From: Rubricoccus sp963708165
Lineage (GTDB): Bacteria; Bacteroidota; Rhodothermia; Rhodothermales; Rubricoccaceae
Assembly: GCA_963708165.1 (NCBI GenBank)
Contig: OY970187.1
Coordinates: forward strand, 1,674,001-1,738,000
Direction: 5' to 3'
DNA length: 64,000 nucleotides
A program made the translations under genes and the position numbers. Below, piece by piece: positions 35,260-42,064 of the stretch. A model generated the notes under the pieces. The model was not told the origin of the DNA. It did not search any database and worked only from the letters and a program-made list of their open reading frames with translations. Every line of letters starts with the position of its first letter. Position 1 is the first letter of the stretch.

Positions 35260-36106
35260 ATGAACACCCTCACACCCGCCTCTGGCGTCGCGCACAGCGT
35301 AGACGACCTGGTCGCGCTGCTTCGCGGCAAGCGCCTCACCGTCCTGACCGGCGCCGGTATTTCCACCGACAGTGGCATCCCGGACTACCGATCCCCGCGC
35401 TCCACGCCACGCACGCACAAGCCGATGCAGCACGACGTGTTCGTGAACGATGCCGACGCGCGCCAGAGGTACTGGGCGCGGAGTGCGGTCGGCTACCGGC
35501 GCGTGGCGCAGGCGGCGCCCAACGCGGGACACCACGCATTGGCCGACCTCGAAGCCTCTGGCGTCGATTGCGGGCATCATTACGCAGAACGTGGACGGAC
35601 TGCACGAGATGGCGGGAAGCCGGAACGTGGTGGAGTTGCACGGCGCGCTCCGGCGCGTGCGCTGCCTCTCGTGCGGGACGGTCGTCTCGCGAGACGACGT
35701 GCAGGCCGAGATCGTGCGCCTCAATCCCTCACACCCGCTCAGCGGACCCATCCGCCCGGACGGCGATGCGGTGTTGGCGCCAGAGGCCATCGCGGGCTTC
35801 GCGGTCCCGGACTGCGCCGTCTGCCACGGCGTGATCATGCCCGACGTGGTGTTCTTTGGCGGCAGCGTGCCCAAGCCGACCGTCGCGGCGGCGTGGGACC
35901 TGTATGCCTCTGGCGAGGCGCTGCTCGTCGTCGGGTCCAGCCTCACGGTGTACTCGGGCTTCCGATTCGTGGTGCGGGCGAACAAGGACGGCAAGGACTC
36001 GGCGCTGCTCACGCTCGGCGCGACGCGCGCGGATTCCCGCGTGACACTCAAGGTGGAGGCGCCTCTGGCGGAGGCGCTGCCTGCGCTAGCGGCGCGGTTG
36101 GCCTGA
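35260..36106 (+). pseudogene. NAD-dependent protein deacylase (sirtuin), frameshifted
   Basis: The first frame from ATG 35260 has LTVLTGAGISTDSGIPDYRS, the NAD-binding motif. A one-base shift occurs near 35573-35577, at the end of a repeat copy. The second frame then has IITQNVDGLHEMAG, the catalytic His in VVELHGAL, zinc-binding CLSC (~35670) and CAVC (~35812), and GSSLTVYSGFRFV. All sirtuin motifs are therefore present in order and length is normal (~282 residues). It would remove acyl groups from lysines using NAD. As written it is broken; consensus error is favoured. Confidence 0.85.
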
Positions 36107-36117
36107 GCCGGCGCCTG

Positions 36118-36137
36118 CCCCGGACGCCGATCCGGGG
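36118..36137. terminator. GC-rich hairpin between sirtuin and ParE genes
   Basis: CCCCGGA (36118-36124) and TCCGGGG (36131-36137) form a 7-bp stem with a 6-nt loop in the 43-bp convergent gap. No T-run follows on either strand, so termination is only suggested. Confidence 0.35.
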
Positions 36138-36149
36138 GCGCCAGAGGAT

Positions 36150-36419
36150 CTAACGCTTACTTGTTCTCGAACAGCCGGTCGATGTCACGGCGACCGTGGG
36201 GAAGTAGAACACGAGGTATGGCCCGACGATCAAGCGCCGCAGATGCGGGATGAGATGGTCTTGCCGCTTTGCCGCGTGAGGAAAGGCCGCGCGGTCCTCG
36301 CAGCGCGCTTTGATTCGGTCCAGCACGCGGTCTGCGATATCGACATCGTCACGCGCGACTTCCAGCCATATGGCGTCGAGATCCGCTTCGGCCTTCGGGG
36401 AGAAGACACATCTCGGCAT
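36150..36419 (-). CDS. ParE/RelE-type toxin with altered C-terminus
   Basis: The 89-residue product begins MPRCVFSPKAEADLDAIWLEVARDD, a typical ParE start, through HLIPHLRRLIVGPYLVFYFP. From there the sequence leaves the family pattern (TVAVTSTGCSRTSKR). A different frame over the same bases reads HGRRDIDRLFENK, the normal ParE ending, stopping at 36157. The usual strand between (about DGVEVVRVL) is missing, so a deletion of roughly 35-38 bases has removed a core strand and shifted the frame. The toxin is probably inactive. It overlaps its antitoxin by one base. Confidence 0.75.
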   Translation of the reverse strand: MPRCVFSPKAEADLDAIWLEVARDDVDIADRVLDRIKARCEDRAAFPHAAKRQDHLIPHLRRLIVGPYLVFYFPTVAVTSTGCSRTSKR

Positions 36420-36697
36420 CAGGCCTTGCGCTCGGCTGCAAGGCGGGCTCGGCCTCTTTTCTTGATTGCGTCGGTGTCGATCTCGCGCGGCTCTCCACTC
36501 TCCATCCCATCGTGAAGCAACTGGCGCAGACGCGTCACCTGCTCGCTCGGCAACGTGTCCAACCGCTCGTCCACATCGCGGATGTGCTCGGCTGCTGCGC
36601 GGTAATGCGCCGCCAGGGTTTCCTGCTCGTCGGGCGGGAACGAGACGAGCACGTTCATCAGCTTCTCGACTTCACTCTGGGCGCGGGCGGCAGGCAT
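36419..36697 (-). CDS. ParD-like antitoxin
   Basis: The 92-residue product starting MPAARAQSEVEKLMNVL is helical and acidic in the middle. It ends LLHDGMESGEPREIDTDAIKKRGRARLAAERKA, where the SGEP...D.D.IK pattern is a common C-terminus of ParD/CopG-type antitoxins that wraps around ParE. Upstream ATGs at 36721 and 36727 are possible starts. It is followed without a gap by the toxin gene (TGATG). The N-terminal DNA-binding part is longer than in minimal ParD. Confidence 0.65.
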   Translation of the reverse strand: MPAARAQSEVEKLMNVLVSFPPDEQETLAAHYRAAAEHIRDVDERLDTLPSEQVTRLRQLLHDGMESGEPREIDTDAIKKRGRARLAAERKA

Positions 36698-36781
36698 CTG
36701 GGGATCTGGATGGCGGTACATACACATGGTACGGCCCTGCTCTGCAACCGGCTCCACGCGCCAGAGGCCTCTGGCGCCCAC

Positions 36782-36814
36782 AAAAAACGCCACCCGGCCG
36801 AAGCGGGGTGGCGT
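36782..36814 (-). terminator. Intrinsic terminator of the tRNA gene
   Basis: On the minus strand the 9-bp stem ACGCCACCC / GGGTGGCGT (36787-36814) is followed by six T residues (36782-36787). It starts only 4 bp after the CCA end of tRNA-Gln, so it ends that transcript. Confidence 0.85.
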
Positions 36815-36817
36815 GTA

Positions 36818-36893
36818 TGGCTGCCCGACAAGGAATCGAACCTTGAACCTCCAGATCCAGAAACTGGCGCTCTGCCAATTGAGCTATCGGGCA
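36818..36893 (-). tRNA. tRNA-Gln (CTG anticodon)
   Basis: The 76-nt cloverleaf has a 7-bp acceptor stem (TGCCCGA / TCGGGCA), D-arm GCTC...GAGC, anticodon loop TTCTGGA giving CTG, and T-arm with GGTTCGATTCC. The CCA end is encoded. The lowest anticodon-stem pair is T-T, slightly unusual. It stands alone between plsC and the ParDE pair. Confidence 0.9.
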
Positions 36894-36953
36894 AACGGCT
36901 TCGCGAGCGAAGCGACGCCAAGGTAGGGCGCCTGCCCGCTCTGGTACAAGGCG

Positions 36954-37796
36954 CTAGGAGCGAGAGGCCGTCGTCTTTGCCCTCTCTTCGCCGCCGAACG
37001 TAATCTCGCCCAGCGCCTCTGGCGCTGCGAGCGCCGTGCGCTGCTCCGGCGCGGCGTCTACGGCCTCTGGCGCGACGCCGCGCCACGCAGCGATCTGCTC
37101 GATGGTGAGCTGCCGGACGCGCTCACGCAGAGCGGGCACGTCGGACACAGTCAAGTCGGCGGTGGGGATGGGTGCGAAGACATGGACCTTGACATCGGCG
37201 CGGCCGAAGCGCCAGCCGTGCTTGGGAAGCGCCTCGGCGGTGCCGTCGACCGCCAGAGGCAAAATGGGGATGCCCAGGTCGACGGCGAGGCGGAAAGCGC
37301 CGTCGTGGTAGCGCAGCACGCGGCCGTCGCGCGAGCGGGTGCCCTCGGGCATGAACATGACCGAGACGCGCTTGGAAAGCGCCTTCTTGGCGCGAAGAAT
37401 CACGTTCGCGCGGCTGTCCGGGTCCTTGCGGTCGACGGGGATGTCGCCCGCCATCTTGACGAGCCAGCCCGTAACGGGCAGGTCGAAAATGGCCTTTTTC
37501 GCGACCCACTTCATCTCCCACGGCAGGCGCGAGATGGAAGGGATGTCCGCCATCGACTGGTGGTTGGCGACGGCGATGTACGGGTGGCGCGGATCGCGCG
37601 GCAGGTCCCCCGAGATCCGGACCCGCCAGCGCGGGTTGACACGCGTGATCCAGCCGCCCATCGCGCGAAATGTGCGGCCGGTCGCGTAGCGCCCGTCGCT
37701 GCGGTCGAACAGCCGGACGAGGGCCACGGTGGGCACCATCAGGAAGACAAGTAGGACGATGCCGACCCAGGCGAGGGCGGACTGAAGCGAGCGCAT
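36954..37796 (-). CDS. 1-acyl-sn-glycerol-3-phosphate acyltransferase (PlsC family)
   Basis: The 280-residue product has an N-terminal membrane helix (SLQSALAWVGIVLLVFLMVPTVALV). The acyltransferase motif is NHQSMADI (the H-x4-D catalytic pair), followed by FMPEGTRSRDGRVL for phosphate binding and GIPILPLAVDGT. It would transfer an acyl group to lysophosphatidic acid at the inner membrane. The ATG at 37796 begins the membrane helix; a frame to 37889 is less hydrophobic and crosses the divergent promoter region. The last 50 residues are a repeat-rich variable tail. Confidence 0.9.
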   Translation of the reverse strand: MRSLQSALAWVGIVLLVFLMVPTVALVRLFDRSDGRYATGRTFRAMGGWITRVNPRWRVRISGDLPRDPRHPYIAVANHQSMADIPSISRLPWEMKWVAKKAIFDLPVTGWLVKMAGDIPVDRKDPDSRANVILRAKKALSKRVSVMFMPEGTRSRDGRVLRYHDGAFRLAVDLGIPILPLAVDGTAEALPKHGWRFGRADVKVHVFAPIPTADLTVSDVPALRERVRQLTIEQIAAWRGVAPEAVDAAPEQRTALAAPEALGEITFGGEERAKTTASRS

Positions 37797-37866
37797 AGGA
37801 GCGGAGGAAAGCGCAGAAACCAGGGCTGTGCAGGAACGCAAGAGGCCGCACGCGGATACAGGACGC

Positions 37867-38505
37867 ATGGACGTCCTGAAGGTTTTCACCGATGAGCCTC
37901 TGGCGCTCGATGCTGCCGCGGACGAGCCCGTTGCGCGGGGCGCGCCACGCGAGATGGCCTCGCTGGAGAGCCTCTTGCACCGCCCGACCTACGCTCGCGC
38001 CTATCTCGCGGGCACGCACCTCGGCCAGACGACGCGCACCGGCCTGACGGCTCTGGAAGACTCCAGCCTCTGGCGCGATCCGCTCTCCGACCTCTGGGCC
38101 GGATTTGAGTGGACGACGCACCCCGATGGGCTGGGTCCCGGGCGCACGCTTTTGGCGCCAGAGGCCGGCGTCGCACTCGCGGCAGCACCCGAAGCCGTCG
38201 ACCCCGCGCTGCTGGAAGCCGTCGCCCAGGCCGAGGACCGCGCCGGATGGTCCGCGCTCCGCGCCATTCTGGACGCGCAGCCGCGCGCCCTCGTCTTCAC
38301 GCCCGAGCCCGCGCACGACGGCTGGGACTGGGTGGTCTACACCGGCCAGCCGCTGCGCCAGAGGCTCATCGCGGCGCTGCAATCGCGCCCAGCCTCTGGC
38401 GCCCGGCGCTTGGTCATGCCGTATCAAAAGGCCCGCGGCGAGCACAAGTTCTATCTGGAGCGCTGGGCGCTGGACGACCTCCCCGACTGGGCGATGGAGG
38501 TATGA
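37867..38505 (+). CDS. Hypothetical protein heading the riboflavin operon
   Basis: The 212-residue soluble protein begins MDVLKVFTDEPLALD and contains ARAYLAGTHLGQTTRTGL, LWRDPLSDLWAGFEW and a C-terminal RRLVMPYQKARGEHKFYLERWALDDLPDWAMEV. It overlaps ribD by ATGA, so translation is coupled. I do not recognise the family; the context suggests a role linked to flavin supply, but this is only inference. Six repeat copies lie inside, one every ~100 bp. Confidence 0.7.
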   Translation: MDVLKVFTDEPLALDAAADEPVARGAPREMASLESLLHRPTYARAYLAGTHLGQTTRTGLTALEDSSLWRDPLSDLWAGFEWTTHPDGLGPGRTLLAPEAGVALAAAPEAVDPALLEAVAQAEDRAGWSALRAILDAQPRALVFTPEPAHDGWDWVVYTGQPLRQRLIAALQSRPASGARRLVMPYQKARGEHKFYLERWALDDLPDWAMEV

Positions 38506-39701
38506 CGCCCGAGCAACAGGCCCGCCACATGGACCGCGCGCTCGCGCTCGCCGCCCGTGGCGCGGGCGCGGTCAGTCCCAACCCGATGGTTGGCGCGGTG
38601 CTCGTCGCAGCAGATGGCGAGACGGTTCTAGGCGAGGGCTGGCACCGCGAAGCGGGCGGCCCGCACGCCGAAGTCTGGGCCGTGCGCGACGCCGACGCGC
38701 GCGCCTCTGGCGAGCCGACGGCTCAGGCCTCTGGCGCCAGAGGCTGGGCCTCGCGCGAGGGCGCGGCAGACCTGACCGACGCCACGCTCGTCGTCACGCT
38801 GGAGCCGTGCAGCCACTTTGGCAAGACGCCACCGTGCGCGGACCTGGTCGTTGCCAGAGGCATCCCGCGCGTGGTCGTGGCGCACGAGGACCCGTTTCCC
38901 GAGGTCGCGGGCCGGGGCATCACACGGATACAGGCCTCTGGCGCCGAGGTCACGGTCGGCGTGCGCGAGCGCGAGGCGCGGCGGCTGGGCGCGGCGTTTC
39001 TGACGCACGTCCGCACCGGCCGCCCTCTCGTCACGCTCAAGTGGGCGCTCACGCTCGACGGGCAGGTCGCGACAGCCTCTGGCGACAGCCGATGGATCAC
39101 CTCTCCCCCGGCCCGCGCGCTCGTCCACCGCTGGCGCGCCGAGGCCGACGCCGTGCTCGTCGGCGCCGGAACCGCTCGCGCCGACGACCCCAGCCTGACC
39201 GTCCGCGACTGGCCCCTAGGTGCTGGCCAGAGCCACCCGCTCCGCGTCGTGGTGGACCGCACGGGCTCGCTCCCGCCAGACCTCAAGCTGTTTACCGACG
39301 CGCACGCCGCGCGCACCATCGCTATCTGCGCCTCTGGCGTCACGCCCGCCTACGCCGACACGCTGCGCGCCAGAGGCGGGACAGTTCTTACTGCGCCAGA
39401 GGCCGATGGGCATTTGGATCTCGGCGCGGTTCTGGATCTGCTCGGCTCCGGCAAAGGCCTCTCGCGCCGCGTCCAGTCGGTTCTTGTAGAGCCCGGTCCG
39501 GGACTGGCGGTGGCGTTTCTGCGCCAGAGGCTCGCGGACCGGCTGTTTGCCTTCGTCGCGCCGAAGCTCGCGGGCGCGGGCATCGGCATCGCGGGCGACC
39601 TCGGCATCGCGCAGATGGCCGACGCGCTGACGTTTTCAGAGAGCACATGGGAAACCGTCGGCTCAGACGTTCTCTTGCGCGGAGACTTCCACGCCCCGTG
39701 A
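38502..39701 (+). CDS. ribD: Bifunctional riboflavin deaminase/reductase RibD
   Basis: The 399-residue protein has an N-terminal deaminase domain with the zinc motif HAEVWAV (~50) and EPCSHFGKTPPCAD (~103-116). A C-terminal reductase domain has LKWALTLDGQVATASGDSRWI and DAVLVGAGTARADDP. It deaminates the pyrimidine precursor and reduces its ribosyl side chain in riboflavin synthesis. Between HAE and EPC there is a ~25-residue insertion (ASGEPTAQASGARGW...) encoded by three repeat copies, absent from typical RibD. It starts inside the upstream stop and shares its own stop with the next gene. Confidence 0.93.
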   Translation: MTPEQQARHMDRALALAARGAGAVSPNPMVGAVLVAADGETVLGEGWHREAGGPHAEVWAVRDADARASGEPTAQASGARGWASREGAADLTDATLVVTLEPCSHFGKTPPCADLVVARGIPRVVVAHEDPFPEVAGRGITRIQASGAEVTVGVREREARRLGAAFLTHVRTGRPLVTLKWALTLDGQVATASGDSRWITSPPARALVHRWRAEADAVLVGAGTARADDPSLTVRDWPLGAGQSHPLRVVVDRTGSLPPDLKLFTDAHAARTIAICASGVTPAYADTLRARGGTVLTAPEADGHLDLGAVLDLLGSGKGLSRRVQSVLVEPGPGLAVAFLRQRLADRLFAFVAPKLAGAGIGIAGDLGIAQMADALTFSESTWETVGSDVLLRGDFHAP

Positions 39702-40261
39702 TGCGAATCGCCCTGCTGCTCGCCTTGCTCGTCGGCTGCGCCACCGAACCGACGCCCGTGCCTCTGGCGCCAGAGGCACGCCCTGCCCTCGCGGTACAAG
39801 CTCCGGAGGACTCGGACTGGACACAGACGCCGGTTACGCTCTCTGGCGAAAGCGCCGCTGTGGTGGCGACCGAGATGAGAGTCGCGTCGCACACCGACGC
39901 GGTCCCCGGCTACGACCGCGTGGTATTCGAGTTCGAGGGCGGCCAGCCTGGCGTCGACGTGCGGACTGCCGAGGCGGTTACCGCGTGCGGATCGGGAGAG
40001 CCTCTGGCGGTTCCGGGCGCCTCCATCCTCCACATCTCTCTCATCGGCGCCAGAGGCTATGCCGAGGACGGAACGGAGACAATTCGGCACTCGCCGGGCT
40101 CGCCCGGCCTCCCCGCTCTCTTGTCGACCGTCCCCGTCTGCGACTTCGAAGGGCGCCTCGAATGGGCGCTCGGCCTCGCCTCGCCAGAAGCGTACCGCGT
40201 CACGCGACTCCGCAACCCCGACCGTCTCGCCGTCGACGTACGGCACCCGTCCACCTTCTAA
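39701..40261 (+). CDS. AMIN-like-domain lipoprotein
   Basis: The 186-residue product has a lipoprotein signal (MRIALLLALLVGCATE, Cys at residue 13). Residues ~65-186 carry the AMIN-like pattern HTDAVPGYDRVVFEFEGG ... YRVTRLRNPDRLAVDVRH, a beta-rich domain of envelope proteins that may bind peptidoglycan or sugars. It sits between ribD and ribE (overlapping the ribD stop by one base), an unexpected passenger in a riboflavin operon. No catalytic residues are apparent. Confidence 0.78.
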   Translation: MRIALLLALLVGCATEPTPVPLAPEARPALAVQAPEDSDWTQTPVTLSGESAAVVATEMRVASHTDAVPGYDRVVFEFEGGQPGVDVRTAEAVTACGSGEPLAVPGASILHISLIGARGYAEDGTETIRHSPGSPGLPALLSTVPVCDFEGRLEWALGLASPEAYRVTRLRNPDRLAVDVRHPSTF

Positions 40262-40296
40262 CCTCTGGCGCGATCTTGCCGCGCTTACCCCTGCTC

Positions 40297-40908
40297 ATGT
40301 TTACAGGCATCGTCGAAGAGATCGGCCGCATCGACACCATCACGGACCTGGAAGGTGGGCGACGGGTCCGCGTGCGCGCGTCATTCTCCGACGCGCTGCG
40401 CGTGGACGAGAGCGTAGCCGTAGACGGCGCCTGCCTCACGGTCGTCGCGCAAGACGCCAGAGGCTTCGAGGCCGTCGCCGTGGAGGAGACGCTGCGCAAG
40501 ACAACTCTAGGTGAGCGCACCGCTGGCGACGGCGTCAACCTGGAGCGCGCCATGCTGCTGGGCTCGCGCCTGGACGGCCACCTGGTGCAGGGCCACGTCG
40601 ACGCCAGAGGCGAGGTGGTGGAGATCGTGCCTCTGGCGGATTCGCACGAGGTTGTGGTGCGCTACCCCGAGGCCTTCGCGCCCTACCTCATCCCCAAAGG
40701 CAGCGTCACCGTGGACGGCGTCTCCCTGACCGTCGCCGCGCTGGACGAGCCCGAGGGCACGTTCCGCCTCGCGATCATCCCGCACACGTGGGACAAGACC
40801 ACCGCAGGCCTCTGGCGCGAGGGACAAGCCGTCAACTTGGAGTTCGACCTCGTCGGCAAATATGTCGTGCGGGGCCAGATGCGGAGCGACAGCGCGGCCG
40901 CTACCTGA
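40297..40908 (+). CDS. ribE: Riboflavin synthase alpha subunit
   Basis: The 203-residue product begins MFTGIVEEIGRI, the invariant riboflavin synthase start, and has the two homologous lumazine-binding halves: SVAVDGACLTVVAQD with GDGVNLERAML, and SVTVDGVSLTVAAL with GQAVNLEFDLVGKYV. LDGHLVQGHVD links them. It makes riboflavin from two molecules of 6,7-dimethyl-8-ribityllumazine. It lies 35 bp after the lipoprotein gene on the same strand. The gene symbol varies between species (ribE or ribC). Confidence 0.95.
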   Translation: MFTGIVEEIGRIDTITDLEGGRRVRVRASFSDALRVDESVAVDGACLTVVAQDARGFEAVAVEETLRKTTLGERTAGDGVNLERAMLLGSRLDGHLVQGHVDARGEVVEIVPLADSHEVVVRYPEAFAPYLIPKGSVTVDGVSLTVAALDEPEGTFRLAIIPHTWDKTTAGLWREGQAVNLEFDLVGKYVVRGQMRSDSAAAT

Positions 40909-41089
40909 CAGCCAGGCGTTCCGCCAGAGGCCAGAACGTCAGTCGCAACAAGTGTTCGAGCGCCGCTCATGCAATGCCCTCCGTTCCTTCATCAGGGAAT
41001 CCCTTGGAAAGGGCGTGCACGACGCGGCAGATCTGTCATTGGCACCATGCGTGCAGGGGTGGCGAATCCACTCAGGTTCCAACAGCACC

Positions 41090-41194
41090 ATGTTGACCGT
41101 ACAGCACCTCTCCCGCACTCGTCACATCACGCCTCTCTCCCTCGCGATTCGCCTGTCGGCTGTCGCCGCGGCTCTCGGTCTCATCTGGATCTAG
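41090..41194 (+). CDS. Possible 34-residue membrane peptide
   Basis: The frame reads MLTVQHLSRTRHITPLSLA then a hydrophobic end (VAAALGLIWI). It lies downstream of ribE and 85 bp before a terminator. It may be a small membrane peptide, a leader, or chance. GC3 is not informative at this length. Confidence 0.25.
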   Translation: MLTVQHLSRTRHITPLSLAIRLSAVAAALGLIWI

Positions 41195-41279
41195 GCTCGC
41201 ACCCCGGCCCGCCCTTCCCTTCTGCTTACCAGGGCCGGATGTTTTCGATTGGCGGTGACTCGTTCTCCGCCAGATGCCT

Positions 41280-41325
41280 CGCCCCCGCTCGTGCCTCCCC
41301 GGTGCAGGCGGGGGCGTTCTTGTTT
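41280..41325 (+). terminator. Intrinsic terminator
   Basis: CGCCCCCGC (41280-41288) and GCGGGGGCG (41308-41316) form a perfect 9-bp stem with a 19-nt loop, followed by TTCTTGTTT. It ends plus-strand transcription coming from the riboflavin operon or the small peptide frame. Confidence 0.75.
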
Positions 41326-41327
41326 CG

Positions 41328-41345
41328 GCCTCTGGCGCCAGAGGC
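41328..41345. repeat. Perfect 18-bp repeat palindrome
   Basis: GCCTCTGGCGCCAGAGGC lies directly after the T-tract of the plus-strand terminator and touches the stop of the RelE-type toxin gene. Confidence 0.9.
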
Positions 41346-41644
41346 TATTCGGGCGCGTCGATCCGCTTGAGCACGTCTTGAAGATTCGCGTACACGTCCT
41401 TACGGTTCGCGATGGTCACCACGAGCACGAGGAGTTTGCCATCGTTGACCTGATAGATGGCGCGGTAACTCCCGATGCGGATGCGGTAGACCTTCTTGTT
41501 GGAATCGAGGGTCTTGTGTCCGTGAGGACGTGGCTCGTCAGCCAGAGCGTCGAAGGCCGCGATGAGCCTCTGGCGGATGGAGGCGGGCGCTTTGCGGAGC
41601 GCTTTGATGGCATTCCGTTCGAGCGCAATCTCGTACGAGGGCAC
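41345..41644 (-). CDS. RelE/ParE-family mRNA interferase-type toxin
   Basis: The 99-residue basic protein reads MPSYEIALERNAIKALRKAP, IRQRLIAAFDALADEPRPHGHKTLDSNKKVYRIRIGSYRAIYQV and LLVLVVTIANRKDVY. This is the RelE fold with its conserved R-x-G-x-Y-R and the C-terminal R-x-x-x-Y. Length is normal and the frame intact. It lies 12 bp after its antitoxin, with which it forms a type II toxin-antitoxin pair. It probably cleaves mRNA on the ribosome. Confidence 0.9.
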   Translation of the reverse strand: MPSYEIALERNAIKALRKAPASIRQRLIAAFDALADEPRPHGHKTLDSNKKVYRIRIGSYRAIYQVNDGKLLVLVVTIANRKDVYANLQDVLKRIDAPE

Positions 41645-41656
41645 AGCGGGGCGGGA

Positions 41657-41914
41657 TTAGAGCGCGCGCTTTACCGTCTCCCAGTCCACGAACTCGGCCT
41701 CCTCGTCCGCGAGCACGCGGTTGGCCTCGGCCAGATCGATCTGGTCTTCCAGCGCTTCCAGGGCACGTTCCAGAATCTGGAGGTCCTCGTAGGAAACGAC
41801 AGCGGCAATCGGCTTGCCCCTACGGGTCAGCACGACGTGCTCGCGCCCATAGGCGGCGCGGTTCAAGACATCGGAGAACTGGTTGCGCGCGTCGACAGTG
41901 GTGATGGTTGACAC
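41657..41914 (-). CDS. Phd/YefM-family antitoxin
   Basis: The 85-residue product starts at GTG 41914 with STITTVDARNQFSDVLNRAAYGREHVVLTRRGKPIAAVVSYEDLQ, the Phd/YefM DNA-binding fold. The acidic C-terminus (DQIDLAEANRVLADEEAEFVDWETVKRAL) neutralises the toxin. The GTG is chosen because the family starts a few residues before TxxAR; longer frames cross the operator. Autoregulation is likely: an 18-bp palindrome lies between the -7 box and the start. Confidence 0.88.
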   Translation of the reverse strand: MSTITTVDARNQFSDVLNRAAYGREHVVLTRRGKPIAAVVSYEDLQILERALEALEDQIDLAEANRVLADEEAEFVDWETVKRAL

Positions 41915-41935
41915 AGGCCGTGATTGGTGGACTGA

Positions 41936-41953
41936 CTCAAACGTACGTTTGAG
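41936..41953. promoter_or_regulatory. 18-bp perfect palindrome, toxin-antitoxin operator
   Basis: CTCAAACGTACGTTTGAG is a perfect palindrome 22 bp upstream of the antitoxin GTG. It overlaps the expected transcription start below the -7 box at 41953-41960, the position expected for Phd/YefM autorepression. Confidence 0.7.
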
Positions 41954-41960
41954 CAACCTA
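41953..41960 (-). promoter_or_regulatory. Putative -7 box (TAGGTTGC) of the toxin-antitoxin operon
   Basis: TAGGTTGC on the minus strand fits TAnnTTTG at 6 of 8 positions including the T/A and TT core. The palindromic operator begins directly downstream. Confidence 0.4.
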
Positions 41961-41973
41961 CCTGTCAACCCCA

Positions 41974-41991
41974 GCCTCTGGCGCCAGAGGC
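41974..41991. repeat. Perfect 18-bp repeat palindrome
   Basis: GCCTCTGGCGCCAGAGGC lies in the divergent gap between the toxin-antitoxin operon and miaB. Confidence 0.9.
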
Positions 41992-42033
41992 CATCTCCAC
42001 CCAACTCTAGCCCGGTCCCGCAGCCACGCGCCG

Positions 42034-42041
42034 TAGCTTCG
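42034..42041 (+). promoter_or_regulatory. Putative -7 box (TAGCTTCG) of miaB
   Basis: TAGCTTCG ends 23 bp before the miaB ATG, identical to the element before the metzincin-like gene at 4095-4102. No -33 TTG is seen. Confidence 0.45.
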
Positions 42042-42064
42042 CCGCCCGCACTACACGCCCGGCG

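Larger units (their letters stand above)
40909..41344. other. 436-bp region after the riboflavin operon
   Basis: The region holds a possible 34-codon frame (41090-41194), a strong plus-strand terminator (41280-41325) and an 18-bp repeat palindrome (41328-41345). The first 180 bp show nothing recognisable and almost no repeat copies. Confidence 0.6.

Noticed and set aside
36150..37086. Integration site at the tRNA-Gln gene
   Set aside because: There is no integrase and no repeated tRNA 3' end within the window.
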